Positions 14,691 through 27,475 of a stretch of DNA of 64,000 bases are shown here, one piece after another. The stretch comes from Glossina fuscipes. Its lineage: Eukaryota > Arthropoda > Insecta > Diptera > Glossinidae. The translations under genes were made by a program, and so were the position numbers. Each line of letters begins with the position of its first letter. Within the stretch, counting starts at the first letter, position 1. Location of the stretch: contig NW_023998416.1 in the NCBI RefSeq assembly GCF_014805625.2, positions 32,250,056-32,314,055 on the forward strand, given 5' to 3'. The notes under the pieces are model-generated. The model saw nothing but the letters and a program-made list of their open reading frames with translations, did not search any database and was not told the DNA's origin.

Positions 14691-14755
14691 TAAAACGCTC
14701 AGGGTCGCGTGAGTAAGTGTGGCGAAATGAACAATTGGCCGATCCATCAATACGA

Positions 14756-14776
14756 TAATAGTAGTAGTAGTAGTAG
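14756..14776 (+). repeat. Short (TAG)n microsatellite
   Basis: Five to six TAG/AGT units after a TAATA start. Confidence 0.85.
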
Positions 14777-17700
14777 GCTAGTATAGCATAGTATCTGAGA
14801 AATATACCGCTGTGCGAGCACACATTTCGCTTACAATGATGCTGCAATTATGAACCTTCTGTATTTTCAAATTTCCATCATTAATATCACAGGCGGAGGT
14901 CGGAGGTACTAGTGTCTCAATCGTAAGCATTTTGTATGCGATTGTATGGATGGATGTATGGGACGCGCGTTTATCGTTTTGCTTTTCTTTGCTACGGTCA
15001 AGGTGACGGATATATCATCATCAATACGACACTACTACACTCTGAATGGCAGGCAAACAGACAAAACAGATAACAAAACGATATATTTTAGGAAATTGTT
15101 TGTGACATGGCTCGTTATTGCCTCCATTAGCGAGTTTTCGTCATGAAATACTCGCGTAAATTTTCTTGTCAAGCGATAAGCGCGCTTTATTATGTTCACA
15201 AACAAAAAATAAAAACAAAACAAAATATAAGGATAGGAGCAATTTTCAGAAAGCGTTCTCTCTCTCTGCAGGTAATCATGCACAAGTTTTCTTCTTCTTA
15301 TTATTTTATACCCGATACGGTTTGCTTAGGATGGAATGTGCGGACATTAACGGTCCCAGTAGGGAGCTTAAGTACAGATACAGATCTACGTTAATTATTC
15401 ATGTCTTGGGTTTTGAAGTTTGTGCCACATAAACTTAAGGTATATAATACTTTCGGTTAACTATGCTAGCATAGAGAAGAAGAGAAGAATTTGTTGGCCA
15501 AGGAGAATCATCAGGCAGTTCGGGCGACTGATGGTGACCCGCTGATTTTGTCAACGCAGATACTAATCACAATGTCACTCATAGCCAGAGACAAATATGC
15601 GGCTTAACTTTGCCAATAATAGTCTAACATTAGCAAAACTCAACGTGAGCTCGTTACAAACTTATCCAAGTTAGTCTTATAGCATTTAGCTTAATACATA
15701 ACGTCTGACAAACCTTATCGAATTAGAATAGTTATTCGCACAGTTTTCATTAGCTATGTTTAACATAAGATACGAGAAAATTCTTGAGGTCAAACACATA
15801 TACCATATATCGGTTTTAGCTAACAAGACTAAACTACCACTAAATATTTTTTTGGGTTTCTTTACTTCGAGAAGGTCAAGCCATTCTTTTTTAAGTGCGA
15901 CGATAAAGTTTACCTTGGAGATGCCGAAAAATCTTCTTCGTTGAGAATAGAAATTAGAATTATTTCATTTAAGCCAAAATTGTTTGTTAAATTTTCAAAT
16001 TCTTGAAGCTTGAAGAATTCATTAGTGAAACTAGTTGAATCAAAGGGAGATGTATACATATCATCCAATCTGAAGCAACCTCTAAAAAGGTAGCAAAGGT
16101 TTTCCCAAAATAAAAATAAACTTTCTGATCCAAAAGAAGACGGCATATGTAACAGCCTCCACTCTATTGTATTTACAAAAAAAAATCTGGCCCGAAATTC
16201 TTTCTTGCTTCGTTTTTATTACAATCAATCCGAAGGGGTTGAGGTATAGCCGGATAGATCAAAGCCGCTATCGCCAAGTAATAATCGTAATCACTTCCTG
16301 AACCGATCGGTGCAATAGAAGACGGATCTATATCAAGTCCTGATTCTTGTACTCATTTGCATAAACTTAAAACGTCGGATAGAAAAAAATCTCGCTCAAG
16401 TAAAGTCCAGCTCAAGTAAAAAACAGCAGCGTATTCCACAAAAACACAAAGCAGTGGCTGTCAAACTGGGGTTGGTCTACTGGTGGCATTAGGACTACAC
16501 TTACGAGAGTGCTTTTGAAATGTCATAACTTTTCGAAATAATGACTTCCCAAGCTTTAAATGTGACCCGTTTCCACTTAATTACTCTTTTCAAATCATTA
16601 TGGAAAATAATTATCATCGGAACCAATTATTGCTTTTATGCAAAGCAATTCGTTTCCACTTTAACAACAAAGTATCCCCAAAGAAAAACGCCCATCATAT
16701 CTGTTTTGAGTTTGTGTTATAAAATAGAAAAACAAATTGAAACACTTTACGCTTATCACACTACGGCTAAATGATTTAAAAAACAAGTGCCTACTGGATG
16801 TGTAAAAATGCAAGAACAACACTAGCGCCTTGGGAATGTGTGGTAAACGCTGCTGTAATAAAAGAGATTACTGCTCGCTTTATTTGAAATCTTAATCGGA
16901 AATAAAAAGTTTGTCCAATGCACGGCCCCTGACGCATACTCGATCTCAATTCTCTGTTACTAATCGGTTATATAATCCGTCGTAAGTGATTGTGATCTGC
17001 CGCCTGTAGGTGCAAGTCCCCTAAATGTTTTGAAGCAAGTAAGAGAGTTACAGCCGGGTAGGTCCTTAAGTAAATTACTTCAGAGTCATCATTAGTCACT
17101 TTTGCGTTCTGCTCGGCTTAATCGTAGCCATGAACATAATCGGCTTCTAGCATGAAGGTATCGCAACTGCTACACATGTATTGCTGGATGGATGGAGCAT
17201 TAGGCCGCACCATTAAGCCATTCAATCACAAAAAAACTTTCCCTACTTATGGTGCATTAAACAGCACGATAGCATAACGCAAGTGTTAGATCGATAAATT
17301 CAACATATTGCTAGAAGCTGTAGCACGTTTTCATTAGAAACAGGCAATTACTGAAGTTCGTATGTACGTAAGTACATAGGTCTTGGAATCATGAGCAAAT
17401 ATTCTCTTGTATTAAAATACATGCGAACATTTTTTCATTGCAAATGCGTCGCCTTCTCTGTGTGTTTTGCATGCCCAAGGAAAGAAATAACAGTGAAAAA
17501 CATTTTTCGAGATTTCGCTTCAAACTTGTGTACCGCCGCCACTTATTTTCACTCAATTACAAGTATTCTTAGGTCGATATGCTCTATATATAGACCAATC
17601 ACTTCTACGAGTCTAACATAGGGCGTTCTATCTACAATTCTATCTAGGGTTAATTGTGTGCATGTCACGTTGGATGCTTCAGACCAAGCAGAATCTCTAA

Positions 17701-19585
17701 CAAACGTCACAGAAGAACTAGCTTGCCGAAAGGTCGGGAGTAATGCTTTTAGATACCACTTAATCATTACCTGCAAGGACTATTCTGCTATTCATCGTCG
17801 CACGCTCGTATATAAACATCTATCGCTTCGAAGAAGTCTTAAATTGCTTTTATTCGTTGTTGTTGTTTTCCTCTCACTTCACTGTAGGCAACCCACAGCT
17901 GTCCATGAGCAACAATTACGGGCTCCCGCTTAAGCTCTTCGAACCGATATTTGCATAGCCATTGTCATTGAACATTTTTTGTTTGCTTCACAAGTAACAT
18001 CGAACAGAAACAAACAATTCGAACAAAAAAATTCGAAACCGACCCATTGGTTACGAAATTTTGCGATTAAATGCTAAACAACATTTCTGTCCGATTCTGA
18101 TGGAAAAATTTGTTGGCAACAAAGACCTATTCAATGCCTATAGACCTATTCGTTTAATATAATCAATCACGCAAGCTATGTCCCCTGTAGGTGATGGTGA
18201 GAAAGTCGTGGGAAAATTGGCAAATATCGGGAGTGAATTGTTCTTCTAAATCGACCTATTGATGGAAAAAAATAAATAAATAAACCAGCATCTAACATGC
18301 TTTCGATCATCTCTCAAAACACTTTCAAGTATTTTCCCAATCGGCCCTCACATCATGAAATATGCGACAAGTATTTAAATAATATTTTAATTATCGCTAT
18401 GAGGAGATAATAATAATAGGTTCCGTTATGAAATTATACATAAGTACCATAAATGGCACTTCACGTCATGGATTCCACACGAAATAATTCCATTATGTGA
18501 CTAGGCATCTGTTTCACTTTGCAGCATACAATTGAATTTTTTTGAAAGATATTTTAGAAGCATATATTGATACTTTGTCTATCTGCTGTCGCTGTAATAA
18601 AATAATGTAATCTTCTCCAAGGTACTTAGATCATCATCAACATTTTCAGCATAGCTCTGCCAATCTATGCGTCATGTGCATTGCCATAAATATTTATGTC
18701 CTTATACAAATGTTTGAATATCTTTTGTCAATAGAAACTTAATTAATTCTAATGCTTGCATAGAGAGTTTCGTAGCAAATCTTTAATTCAAGTTCTGGAT
18801 TCGACTGGTCATTTAATAAGTTGTCTGCATGTTATTATTATATGTTACGATGTAAAGCTAGCTAGGCGCATAAATGTGCAGGATAATCAATCGATGTTTG
18901 TTGTTAGTTTGTATACATTGTAAACGATAACAAATATTGAGTTACACATACATCTTATCAACCCTGTGTGGGGCAAATATCATCATCGCTTTATCGATTT
19001 CACACATTATTAAAGAACGTGTCTTAGACAATATAACTGAAATTCTTAATTGCCTATCAACACACTAAGAGTGATAAACTAATTGAATTTTGACTGACCC
19101 GATACTGACCCTTGCAGCTTGACATGCTACAAACATCTGTTAGTTTTTGCTATAATAACAACATCTCATGACAACAAATGATTACATTTGCAACATTCAG
19201 AAATAAAGAGAAGATTGCAACAAAGATATTTTTAAGTGTTGATGATGATGATGTAAATGCTTGCAATAATAGTTTAATGCATTAAACGAGACACACACGC
19301 CTTTTCAAATTATGCAATAGCAGCAAAGATATACATGTCGGTGATTATTAGGATTGTTATTGTATTGTTTCGTTCAACAAAGTGTTTTGTAAACATGCGA
19401 AAAGCTTACTTACTTTCCGTTTACCCCGTCGTCGTTCACGCTTACGTGCATGTGTAATAAAGTCGATCGCTCTGTTTTCTATAATTGCCTCCAGTGTCTA
19501 GCTGTCTACTGGTTTTCAGTTCACAAATGGTGCCTACTGCGCTCGTACTGTTGCATAGTCTGTTTAGTTAATGTTTTTCTCCAGA
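14777..19585. other. Stretch without supported genes
   Basis: No coding region or named element recognised. Contains scattered short direct repeats and chance frames of under 100 codons. Confidence 0.4.
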
Positions 19586-19625
19586 CTACTACTACTACCA
19601 CTACTACTGGTAGTAGTACTACCGC
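19586..19625. repeat. CTA/TAG microsatellite forming a hairpin
   Basis: A run of CTA units is followed by TAG units. ACTACTAC-TG-GTAGTAGT is a perfect 8-bp inverted repeat with a 2-nt loop. Confidence 0.8.
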
Positions 19626-20375
19626 TATTACTAGCAGAAGGTGCTTCTTTTTCAAGTTTTGTTGATTTTTCTTATAGTATCTCTGAATGCTACCCGCATT
19701 CTCTTTACTTACATAAGTGCATATAGTCTGAGGCTATATGTATAACGTCAGCCCAACACTTGTTTGCAATACTTTTCAATCGAATGTTAAACAATTCACT
19801 TAAGGTGAATTATTGAAGGAACTTATCGCGAACGGGTAGATAGAGCCAAGTGTATAGTTTAATAAGTGCAAAATTCTTCAAACTGATTATTTAGTTATTG
19901 CTGGTTATTTGGTTCATTAGTTATCTTATACAACTTTTAAAGAGTGCTACTTGATGTTGTTTTTCGCTATCAAAGTCAAAATTTTCAGTTAGTATTTATT
20001 TGTCGAAATCAGTCAAGTGCCTCTTATTTAATATCCCCCGAGTGATCAAATCAGAACTTATCAACAACTCAATCCGAGATAAGAGTAACACACAAATATC
20101 GATAGACAAATCTATCGCATGCGCCAGTATGTATGACAAGGTGATCTGTTGACCATTTATGATTTCGCACATTTTTAAGAGATTGACTGCCAATATTTAA
20201 AATTGATGGCCTATAAGGAATAGAAGTTGCTTTATTACTTTAAGTTTAGTGAAAGAGCTGTCTATTAAAATCACTATCCTTTATATGAACAAGTAAAACA
20301 AAGTACACCATTAAATACTCTACACAACTTCGCTTAATACGGTTGTTAATATAACGACTTTTCAAAAAAAGCCGT

Positions 20376-20540
20376 TGTATGGGAAATGATCGAAAAAGCG
20401 GTGCAATACGAAACATTTTTAGTTGGGTTCACCATCAGGGCAAAACACGTCAGTGCCATATTTTATTACAATATCTCAAAAATTATGACCTATATGCTGA
20501 AAACGAAAATGGACGGACAGACGAGCCGATAGACAAGCTT
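20376..20540 (+). repeat. Dispersed repeat F1, fragment
   Basis: Contains GTATGGGAAATGATCGAAAA, an AATATCTCAAAAATTATGAC block and GGACGGACAGACGAGCC, in the same order as the F1 copies at 778, 48,030 and 56,590. Non-coding. Confidence 0.6.
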
Positions 20541-20689
20541 ACACGTTACATTATTACAATAATAACAGGTATGACTATCTAAAGTTCTCCTGGGTATACA
20601 TCCGAACAACAACAAGTATGTACCACATCTCTTCCATATAAAAGTATCGCCTAAATGTGGTCAATACGTAGGTAAGGAATTTCTTTCCG

Positions 20690-20812
20690 TTTTTCCCCCT
20701 CTCTCTCCCTTTCACACTCTCTCTTTCTTTCTTCCTGTCCTTCTATATCGCCCTTTCTTTTTTCCTTTTCCTTTTTCTCTCTGCCTTTCTTTTTTTTTTT
20801 TTGGTTTTTCAC
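20690..20812 (+). repeat. Polypyrimidine tract
   Basis: About 120 nt almost entirely C and T on the plus strand, ending in a T12 run. Interruptions are few (ACAC, G, ATAT). Such tracts can form triplex DNA; whether this one does is unknown. Confidence 0.85.
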
Positions 20813-21589
20813 AGTTATTAACCGATATCAGCAAAAGTCAAAATAAAAAGAGAACGAAATTTCTTTTGCCAGCCCAATATTTCAAAATCATTAATAAATG
20901 ATATCGTAGTCTGCTATAGTAATTTTTTTCGATGTTAAAGATTCTCTTATGAGCAGATTCACAAAAAAACTTCACGTCTGGCAACATAACGAAGAACCAT
21001 TCACAGCAATTCGTACAGTGCCGTCTATAGGAATTTTAACGAAACATTTATATATAAACACAACCATTCGCCCGTACGTCGCTTGATGGCTCTATACCAA
21101 GTAGTTGTTTAAGTGGATATGTTGCAGATGAAAAAATTACATCAGATGTTGAAGTAACCACACATATGCCGTTTTCGAAACCTACACTACCACATATACC
21201 AGAGGTAAACAACTTTTTTCATCAACGGCGCGAAATTGTAATTTTCAAAACAGGGCGGGAGTTAGAACAAATTGAATGGATCAACAAAAGCATAAAAATT
21301 GAAATGTGTGAACAAATTGAATTATTTTAAATTTTAAGGCCATGCCCATGTCTTATATGTACCATGGGGTTGGTTTGTGTCCAAAATCCTCCGCTTATGT
21401 ATTGAAAAATCATACTTCATATCGCGTATTATTTCCACGTAGCTGACCAGATGTTAGACAAATCTGAAGATAAAATTTTGACAAACGGGCGCGAAAAACA
21501 AAACGAAGTAGTAGCAGACGCTACATAACACTCGATGAAAACATCAGCATTAACTGAGAACGTAAAAAATTTCTACTGAGCAAAAAAAA

Positions 21590-22030
21590 CAATTAAGATT
21601 CTACAACCTTTAGTTTTTCATAAGTAAATTTATTTTTAAAATCAACGTTTTATAATACATTTTTTTTAATATTTTTATATAAAATATGTGAAGTATTTAT
21701 GTGCGATTGGGTTTGAATCATTATCGGCATTTTAAAATCTTTTTTCATTTTTATTTATTAATAAAACATTTATATTTTTATATATATAAGGGTAAATAAC
21801 TTATTTTCTAGAAATTAAACAAGTTGGTATAGATATATAACATAAATATAAAAATTATAATATTGTTTTTATGTTATATTTTAATAATTATAATATATAT
21901 AATATAATGTATAGTGTATATATATATATTTTTATTTTTCCAACAATCTTACAAATTATTTTATATATCTTAAAAATATTAATGAATATAAAAAAAAAAA
22001 ATAATGATGTCTTCAGAGACTATAGCAATC
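21590..22030. other. Extremely AT-rich island
   Basis: Nearly all A/T, with dense TATATAAT, AATATAAT and TTTTTATAT runs and many short self-complementary stretches. No gene or element boundary visible. Confidence 0.7.
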
Positions 22031-23344
22031 TTATAACAATTTCATCTTAAAATTAAAAACTGTGTTCTTTTCAATTAATTTATAAAATCTCTTTAAAATC
22101 TGTCTTCTATTAAAGGAGAAATCATATGAGTTTGATTTACTTGTATTCCCTACAAAATTTTCCAACCAAGTTTTCAGTAATACCAACTGTTTAATTAAAA
22201 CATCACCAAACAAATTAAAACGAAAAATTACAACCGTTTAAATAGATATAAAATTATCTTGTTAAACCCAAGTACAAATGCCGACATGTACTTCATATTT
22301 CGGCTGTCAAATAAAGACAATGTCGTCGTGAAGGTACAGCGATGCTGCTGCTAAGTAACATTAAAATTACCATTTAAAGGAAGCAGCCCGACTGTTAAGC
22401 GAAAAAAAATAATACACTATTAAACTTATTAAATAATTATGTTGTATGTTCAGTTGATTTTGTGTATTATATCGTGCTTCTTTGAATTCGTGGATTTAAA
22501 TATGATTAATTACGGAGCTTACAGAGCTTAGGAATGAAAATGTTGCTCCTACTACAGTTTCTCGGAGAAGCGATACACGAACTAACACGACATTTGATAA
22601 GATCACGATGTAGCTTGCAAACAAGCACCGTCCTAGACATTATGATTGGAAATTGTAAGATTAGAAAATTATTCATGTAAGTAACGTAACTTAATCAATA
22701 TAAAAGCACGACTTAGGCGGACTGGCAAAGATTTCTATAATATAACGACATTAATAAAAGTAACCCGAATCAACCCAAGATGATTCGTGCGAAAAACAAG
22801 CTTGTAAACTATTTGCGAAGAATACCAGGCGCCTGAGAGTAACCGTTTGATTTTCGAAGAGCGTCATTTGAAACATATAACAACATCATCTTAGAATAAA
22901 AAATAAGAGCACAAAGCATACAGCATACATTTACACAAAAGTGCATCGAGGAAAAAATACGAAAGAAAACATTGCTTTTAGCAGTGCAAAAACTCCCATA
23001 ATATCACAAACACACAATAACAATAATAATGCCATGTCTTGCCGTATAAGTTATTACAAGAATTTCACACTCTTACGGTTTTAGCTTCAATGTACCTTGT
23101 AGTGTACGCACAACCTAGCGTGCGTACGAAAAGTAAAATGTAGAAAAAATATAAACAAAGCAAATGGCGCGCTTCCGCTTCAGCATTTTCGCTGAAAGCA
23201 TGACATTACACAAAGCGCCCCACCTACAATAACTGCTAAAATCAGCATATTATAATTTTAAGCAAAAATAATTGTAAACAAACTTAGGCTAAAATTTATA
23301 TAAGTATAAGTGGCAGTAATCTGCCACTTCTTCATGAAATTTTT
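22031..23344. other. Stretch without supported genes
   Basis: AT-rich. No gene or named element recognised. Confidence 0.4.
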
Positions 23345-24600
23345 AAAGCCACTTTTTATACAGTTATTGATTAAAAAAAAAAAAAATAGTTTAGTCAAAA
23401 CTTCTAATTGTGGACAAGAAAAAATCAATGTACGAAGAGTCGAAGAAAAAAAAGCAAGAAGGCCGGTCTGAATGTCGTGAAATGAAAGAAGAAGATTAAA
23501 AAATTCGTGTCGTAAATGCGAAAAAAAGACGTTAATAAAATTTAACGTACAGAAGACAAATTTAAGTGGTCGCAAAAGAATAAACGTTATTGAAATTACC
23601 AAGGAAATACAATGATCAAGTGACAACAACAAAAGAAATACATAAAGGATTTATTTTATGCTCAATAACAATAACCGAAGAAAAAGTGCAGACAATGGAG
23701 CGCTAGGTCTTCGGGTGTTTATTAGCTAAAATTATTTCATCAAAAATAAGATTCTTCCACCACAATATAATTTAAGAAAAAATTCGTAATTTTTCTTGTA
23801 AATAAGTGCCACTTATCGTTTTTATGATCCCACAAAACTACAGAAAAAATTTATTTGATCAAAAAAAAAAAAATTTTATGTTTATATAATAAAACTAACC
23901 AGAATTGCTAGGTCAGTATAAAGAGAAGTAATCATTCNNNNNNNNNNTTTCTTCGATATTAAGTGAAGAGAGCTTGTGGACAAGAAGAAGCTTGAAATAC
24001 TTGCCTATAACGAGAAACAATGAAAAGAAAAAACTTTGTATTTAACAACCGGCAAACGCAACGATATTCTCTCCTTGCTTAGTGTTTTTTATTAAGGGCG
24101 TTACAGTATATAATAACAACAACAACAATGTCTAATAACTGTAATATGAAATTTTTTTTTAACAGCCCTGTTTTACTTTTTTTCTTAAAGAAAAGAAAAG
24201 GAACCATGCATTCGCAGGATTGTTAACTTCTTGCGCGGTAAAAGGTTAATGACGGGACATTAACCGCCCGCCATTTTTGCCGGTATTTGTTGGCTCTCTT
24301 GATTTTCGAAAAGAAAGGAGAGGAACAACAATTAGAAAAAATGTCGGTAGATTTTGGTGACGGAGACAAATTTGGATGAATAACCGCAGTATTTGGTTTA
24401 AAAGACACAATTAACTTAAAAATAAAGAAAAAAAAGCAAAGATGTAGTAAACGTTAATCGATAAGTTGGTAGCGGATTAATGTTATTAATTAATTATAAA
24501 ATGGTTTAGTAAATGAAATGTGTTTATTGCTGTTAAAATTAACATATTAGTACATGATTCAATGAAGTAACGGAAGACAATCACGTCTACTAAAACACAA
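23345..24600 (+). repeat. 1.3 kb direct repeat, copy 1 (gapped)
   Basis: Aligns collinearly to 24,845-26,252 with scattered substitutions and small indels. Shared blocks include GTTAATAAAATTTAACGTAC, AGTGCCACTTATCGTTTTTA and a GAAACAATGAAAAGAAAAAA run. Copy 1 has about 150 nt near 23,375-23,525 that copy 2 lacks, and is interrupted by ten N where copy 2 has about 297 nt. It could be a diverged segmental duplication, two copies of a mobile-element segment, or partly an assembly artefact around the gap. Confidence 0.85.
23938..23947. other. Assembly gap (10 N)
   Basis: Ten N. The flanks match copy 2 at about 25,310 and 25,608, so the missing DNA is probably nearer 300 nt than 10. Confidence 0.98.
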
Positions 24601-24844
24601 ATTTAAAGCTCAAAGAGACGTCGTTCGCGTGAATCAAAGATTTGTCGCTTAATGTAAACTTATTTTATATGGAATAACGCGTATATTTTTGAGTGCGTAT
24701 ACAATTACTAATGACGCCCTCTGTTCATACATAGATATCTGAATTAAACCTGTAATCAAAATAAAATTCAAGTATGTAAAATCTGAAATCAACCAAAAAT
24801 TAAAATATGTAAAATCTGTTGTCAAATTAAAATAAAAATATGAA

Positions 24845-26252
24845 CAAATTTTCTTTTAAAGTTATTGATTAAAGAAAGAAAATATGTTAATAAAATTTAA
24901 CGTACAAAAGACAAATTTAAGTGGTCGCAGAAGAATAAAGGTTATTGAAATTACCAAGTAAATACAATGATCAAGTGACAACAACACAAGAAATACACAA
25001 AGGATTTATTTTATGCTCAACAACAATAACGATAACCGAAGAAAAAGTGCAAACAATGGAGCGCTAGGTCTTCTGGTGTTTATTAGCTAAAATTATTTCA
25101 TCAAAAATAAAATTCTTCTACCACAAATATTAGAATACAATATATGTCAAAAAAAAATTTCAAATTTTTCTTGTAAATAAGTGCCACTTATCGTTTTTAT
25201 GCTCTCATAAAACTACAGAAAAAATTCATTTGATCGAAAAAACAAAATTGTATGTTTATATAATAAAACTAACCAGAATTGCTAGGTCAGTATAAAGAGA
25301 AGTAATCATTTGTTTCTGATCGTGATGTATTAGAAATGAGAAAAAAAACACAAAAATTGATCAAATTAATTAACAACCCTGAATGTTTGATTGTTGTCTG
25401 ACGTTTTGCTTAAATATCGAAATCATATAGATTTTGTATTTCTTCTTGACGAAGTGGCCATTTTGTAATAATTAAGACCCCCGATTGGTTATCGATACAA
25501 AAAACATGTAACCATTGATTTGTGATATAAAGAAAAACAAGATATGAACAATCGATTAAGAACGAAACGATATTTTATTGATTTGTCATTCAAAATCAAT
25601 GACTTATTTTCTTCGATATTAAGTGAAGAGAGCTTGTGGACAAGAAGAAGCTTGAAATACTTGCCTGTAACGAGAAACAATGAAAAGAAAAAACTTTGTA
25701 TTTAACAACCGGCAAACGCAACGATATTCTCTCCTTGCTTAGTGTTTTTTATTAAGGGCGTTGCAGTTTATAATAACAACAACAACAATGTCTAATAACT
25801 GTAATATGAAATTTTTTTTTAACAGTCCTGTTTTACTTTTTTTCTTAAAGAAAAGAAAAGGAACCATGCATTCGCAGGATTGTTAACTTCTCGCGCGATA
25901 AAAGGTTAATTGGAGGGACATGCGTCGGCGCCATTTTTGCCGGTGTTTGTGGGCTCTCTTGATTTTCGAAAAGAAAGGAGAGGAACAACAATTAGAAAAG
26001 ATATCGGCAGATTTTGGTGACGGAGACAAATTTGGATGAATAAACGCAGTATTTGGTTTAAAAGAGACAATTAATTTGAAAATAAAGAAAAAAAAGCAAA
26101 GATGTAGTAAATGTTAATCGATAAGTTGGTAGCAGATTAGTGTTATTAATTAATTATAAAATGGTTTAGTAAATGAAATGTGTTTATTGCTGTTAAAATT
26201 AACATATTAGTACATGATTCAATGAAGAAACGGAAGACAATCATGTCTACTA
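24845..26252 (+). repeat. 1.3 kb direct repeat, copy 2 (uninterrupted)
   Basis: Second copy of the repeat at 23,345-24,600, on the same strand and separated from it by about 245 nt of unrelated AT-rich DNA. It ends about 0.8 kb before the primer-binding-site-like sequence at 27,040, so it is not itself bounded as an LTR by that site. Confidence 0.85.
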
Positions 26253-27039
26253 TGTCTATTTAAATCCAAATTGTGAAAATAAAGCTATGAAATCTGTATT
26301 GAAGAAATCTCTTGTGAAACAAAAACCTGGAGTCGCTGAGCTACCCAATGCAAAAAATAGCGCCCAGTAAAAAAAAAACATTAGTCGCTATCACACTATG
26401 CCTCTAATTAAAATTTTGTCAACAACTGATAATCGCGAAATTACTATACCAGATAAATCTAATTATCAACTGTGCACATGTATCTCTGGAAATCATTTAT
26501 TGGGTTATTGTCCAATTTTCTGTGGATTCAGATCAGTTGCATCCATAACACATAATTCTTGTAACACAGTGTTGTCTCAGGAATCTCAGAAGAGATAAAG
26601 TGTATGTTCCAGCAGATGCCAAGGAGTATACTAACAATGATATTAATAAACATTCTCTTACCCATACTATGCGTACTTTGGTTAAACTGCTTGATGAATC
26701 CAATCTTGGCGATGCCAGTGAGTGATTCTATAGACAGTATACTTTCTAATTCTAAGATTATGAACATGCAGTTTGATATTAAACAGTACATAAATGTAAC
26801 TTTACATACCACTAAAGGTAAGATCATCCTTTCGGGTTTTGTGGATAAGATTGTGTTCAGTGAAAATGAAAATCAAACTGTTGCTAACACCACTAAGATT
26901 AATAACAATAATTTTAATTTTTTTAAGTCTCATGAAACTACTGAAAATATTTCAACTGAAAATAATATTGATGATGGTTTTCACACTAATGTTAAAAAAG
27001 ACACATTAGAGCAGGAGAGATAGAATATAATAGATACAA
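26253..27039 (+). other. Possible retroelement remnant with broken frames
   Basis: Three partial open frames follow one another: 26,398-26,598; an overlapping frame from about 26,585 to 26,713 (VYVPADAKEY start); and 26,604-27,023. The last has a hydrophobic stretch of about 25 residues near its start, then several N-x-S/T sites. None has a family motif I can name. The block immediately precedes a tRNA-Lys primer-binding site, so it could lie inside or beside a 5' LTR. The frames might equally be chance. Confidence 0.25.
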
Positions 27040-27057
27040 GTGGCGCCCGAGCAGGGA
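27040..27057 (+). other. Candidate LTR-retroelement primer-binding site (tRNA-Lys)
   Basis: TGGCGCCCGAGCAGGGAC is complementary to the last 18 nt of animal tRNA-Lys(UUU) including CCA, with one A-to-G difference that still allows a G-U pair. It follows GATACAAG; retroviral-type LTRs usually end in CA a few bases before the site. No matching second LTR was found downstream, so the element is probably fragmentary. Confidence 0.6.
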
Positions 27058-27320
27058 CAATTCTCAGCGAGAACAAAAAAAAAACAAAATCTCTTTTGCA
27101 AAAAGAAAATTCATGAAACATGTGCCCTAGTGGGAGTGACGAAAGAAGATAAGATCACCAATATAGTCATCAATAGCGGACGGGGCCCTATTGCAAGAGG
27201 CGGACAAATTCAGCTACAACGTGACCATCACCATCAACCTCCAAAGCAATCGGAGCCAGCACCATCATCAACGAACACAGCAACAGCAGATGAGAAAAGG
27301 AAGTTAAAATCCAATCTATA

Positions 27321-27340
27321 AAAGGAAAAGAAGGGGAAAA
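27321..27340 (+). other. Polypurine tract
   Basis: AAAAGGAAAAGAAGGGGAAA is a 20-nt all-purine run 280 nt after the primer-binding site. It resembles a plus-strand priming tract but no LTR is evident after it, so it may be coincidental. Confidence 0.3.
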
Positions 27341-27475
27341 CTAGATACATTTGGAAATTTTGCAACCAACATATATGGTAACTAAGTCTAGTTTCCTAAT
27401 CTCATTCAATCCAATAAAAAAAAGAAAAAACTAGATACATTTGGAAATTTTTGAAGCAAAATAAATGGTAACTGA
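27334..27475 (+). repeat. Imperfect tandem repeat, about 90 bp period
   Basis: AAACTAGATACATTTGGAAA occurs at about 27,338 and again at about 27,428. Each copy is followed by a related segment ending in ATGGTAACT. Confidence 0.8.

Noticed and set aside
14406..14847. Two minus-strand frames with Ser-Leu repeats
   Set aside because: They are translations of the (GAAA)n(GA)n microsatellite.
23258..23632. 124-codon minus-strand hydrophobic frame
   Set aside because: Its hydrophobic residues come from A-rich plus-strand runs, and it crosses the repeat region with no family pattern.
23345..26252. The two 1.3-kb repeats as LTRs of one element
   Set aside because: Only about 245 nt lie between them, and the primer-binding site is 0.8 kb beyond the second copy rather than at its edge.
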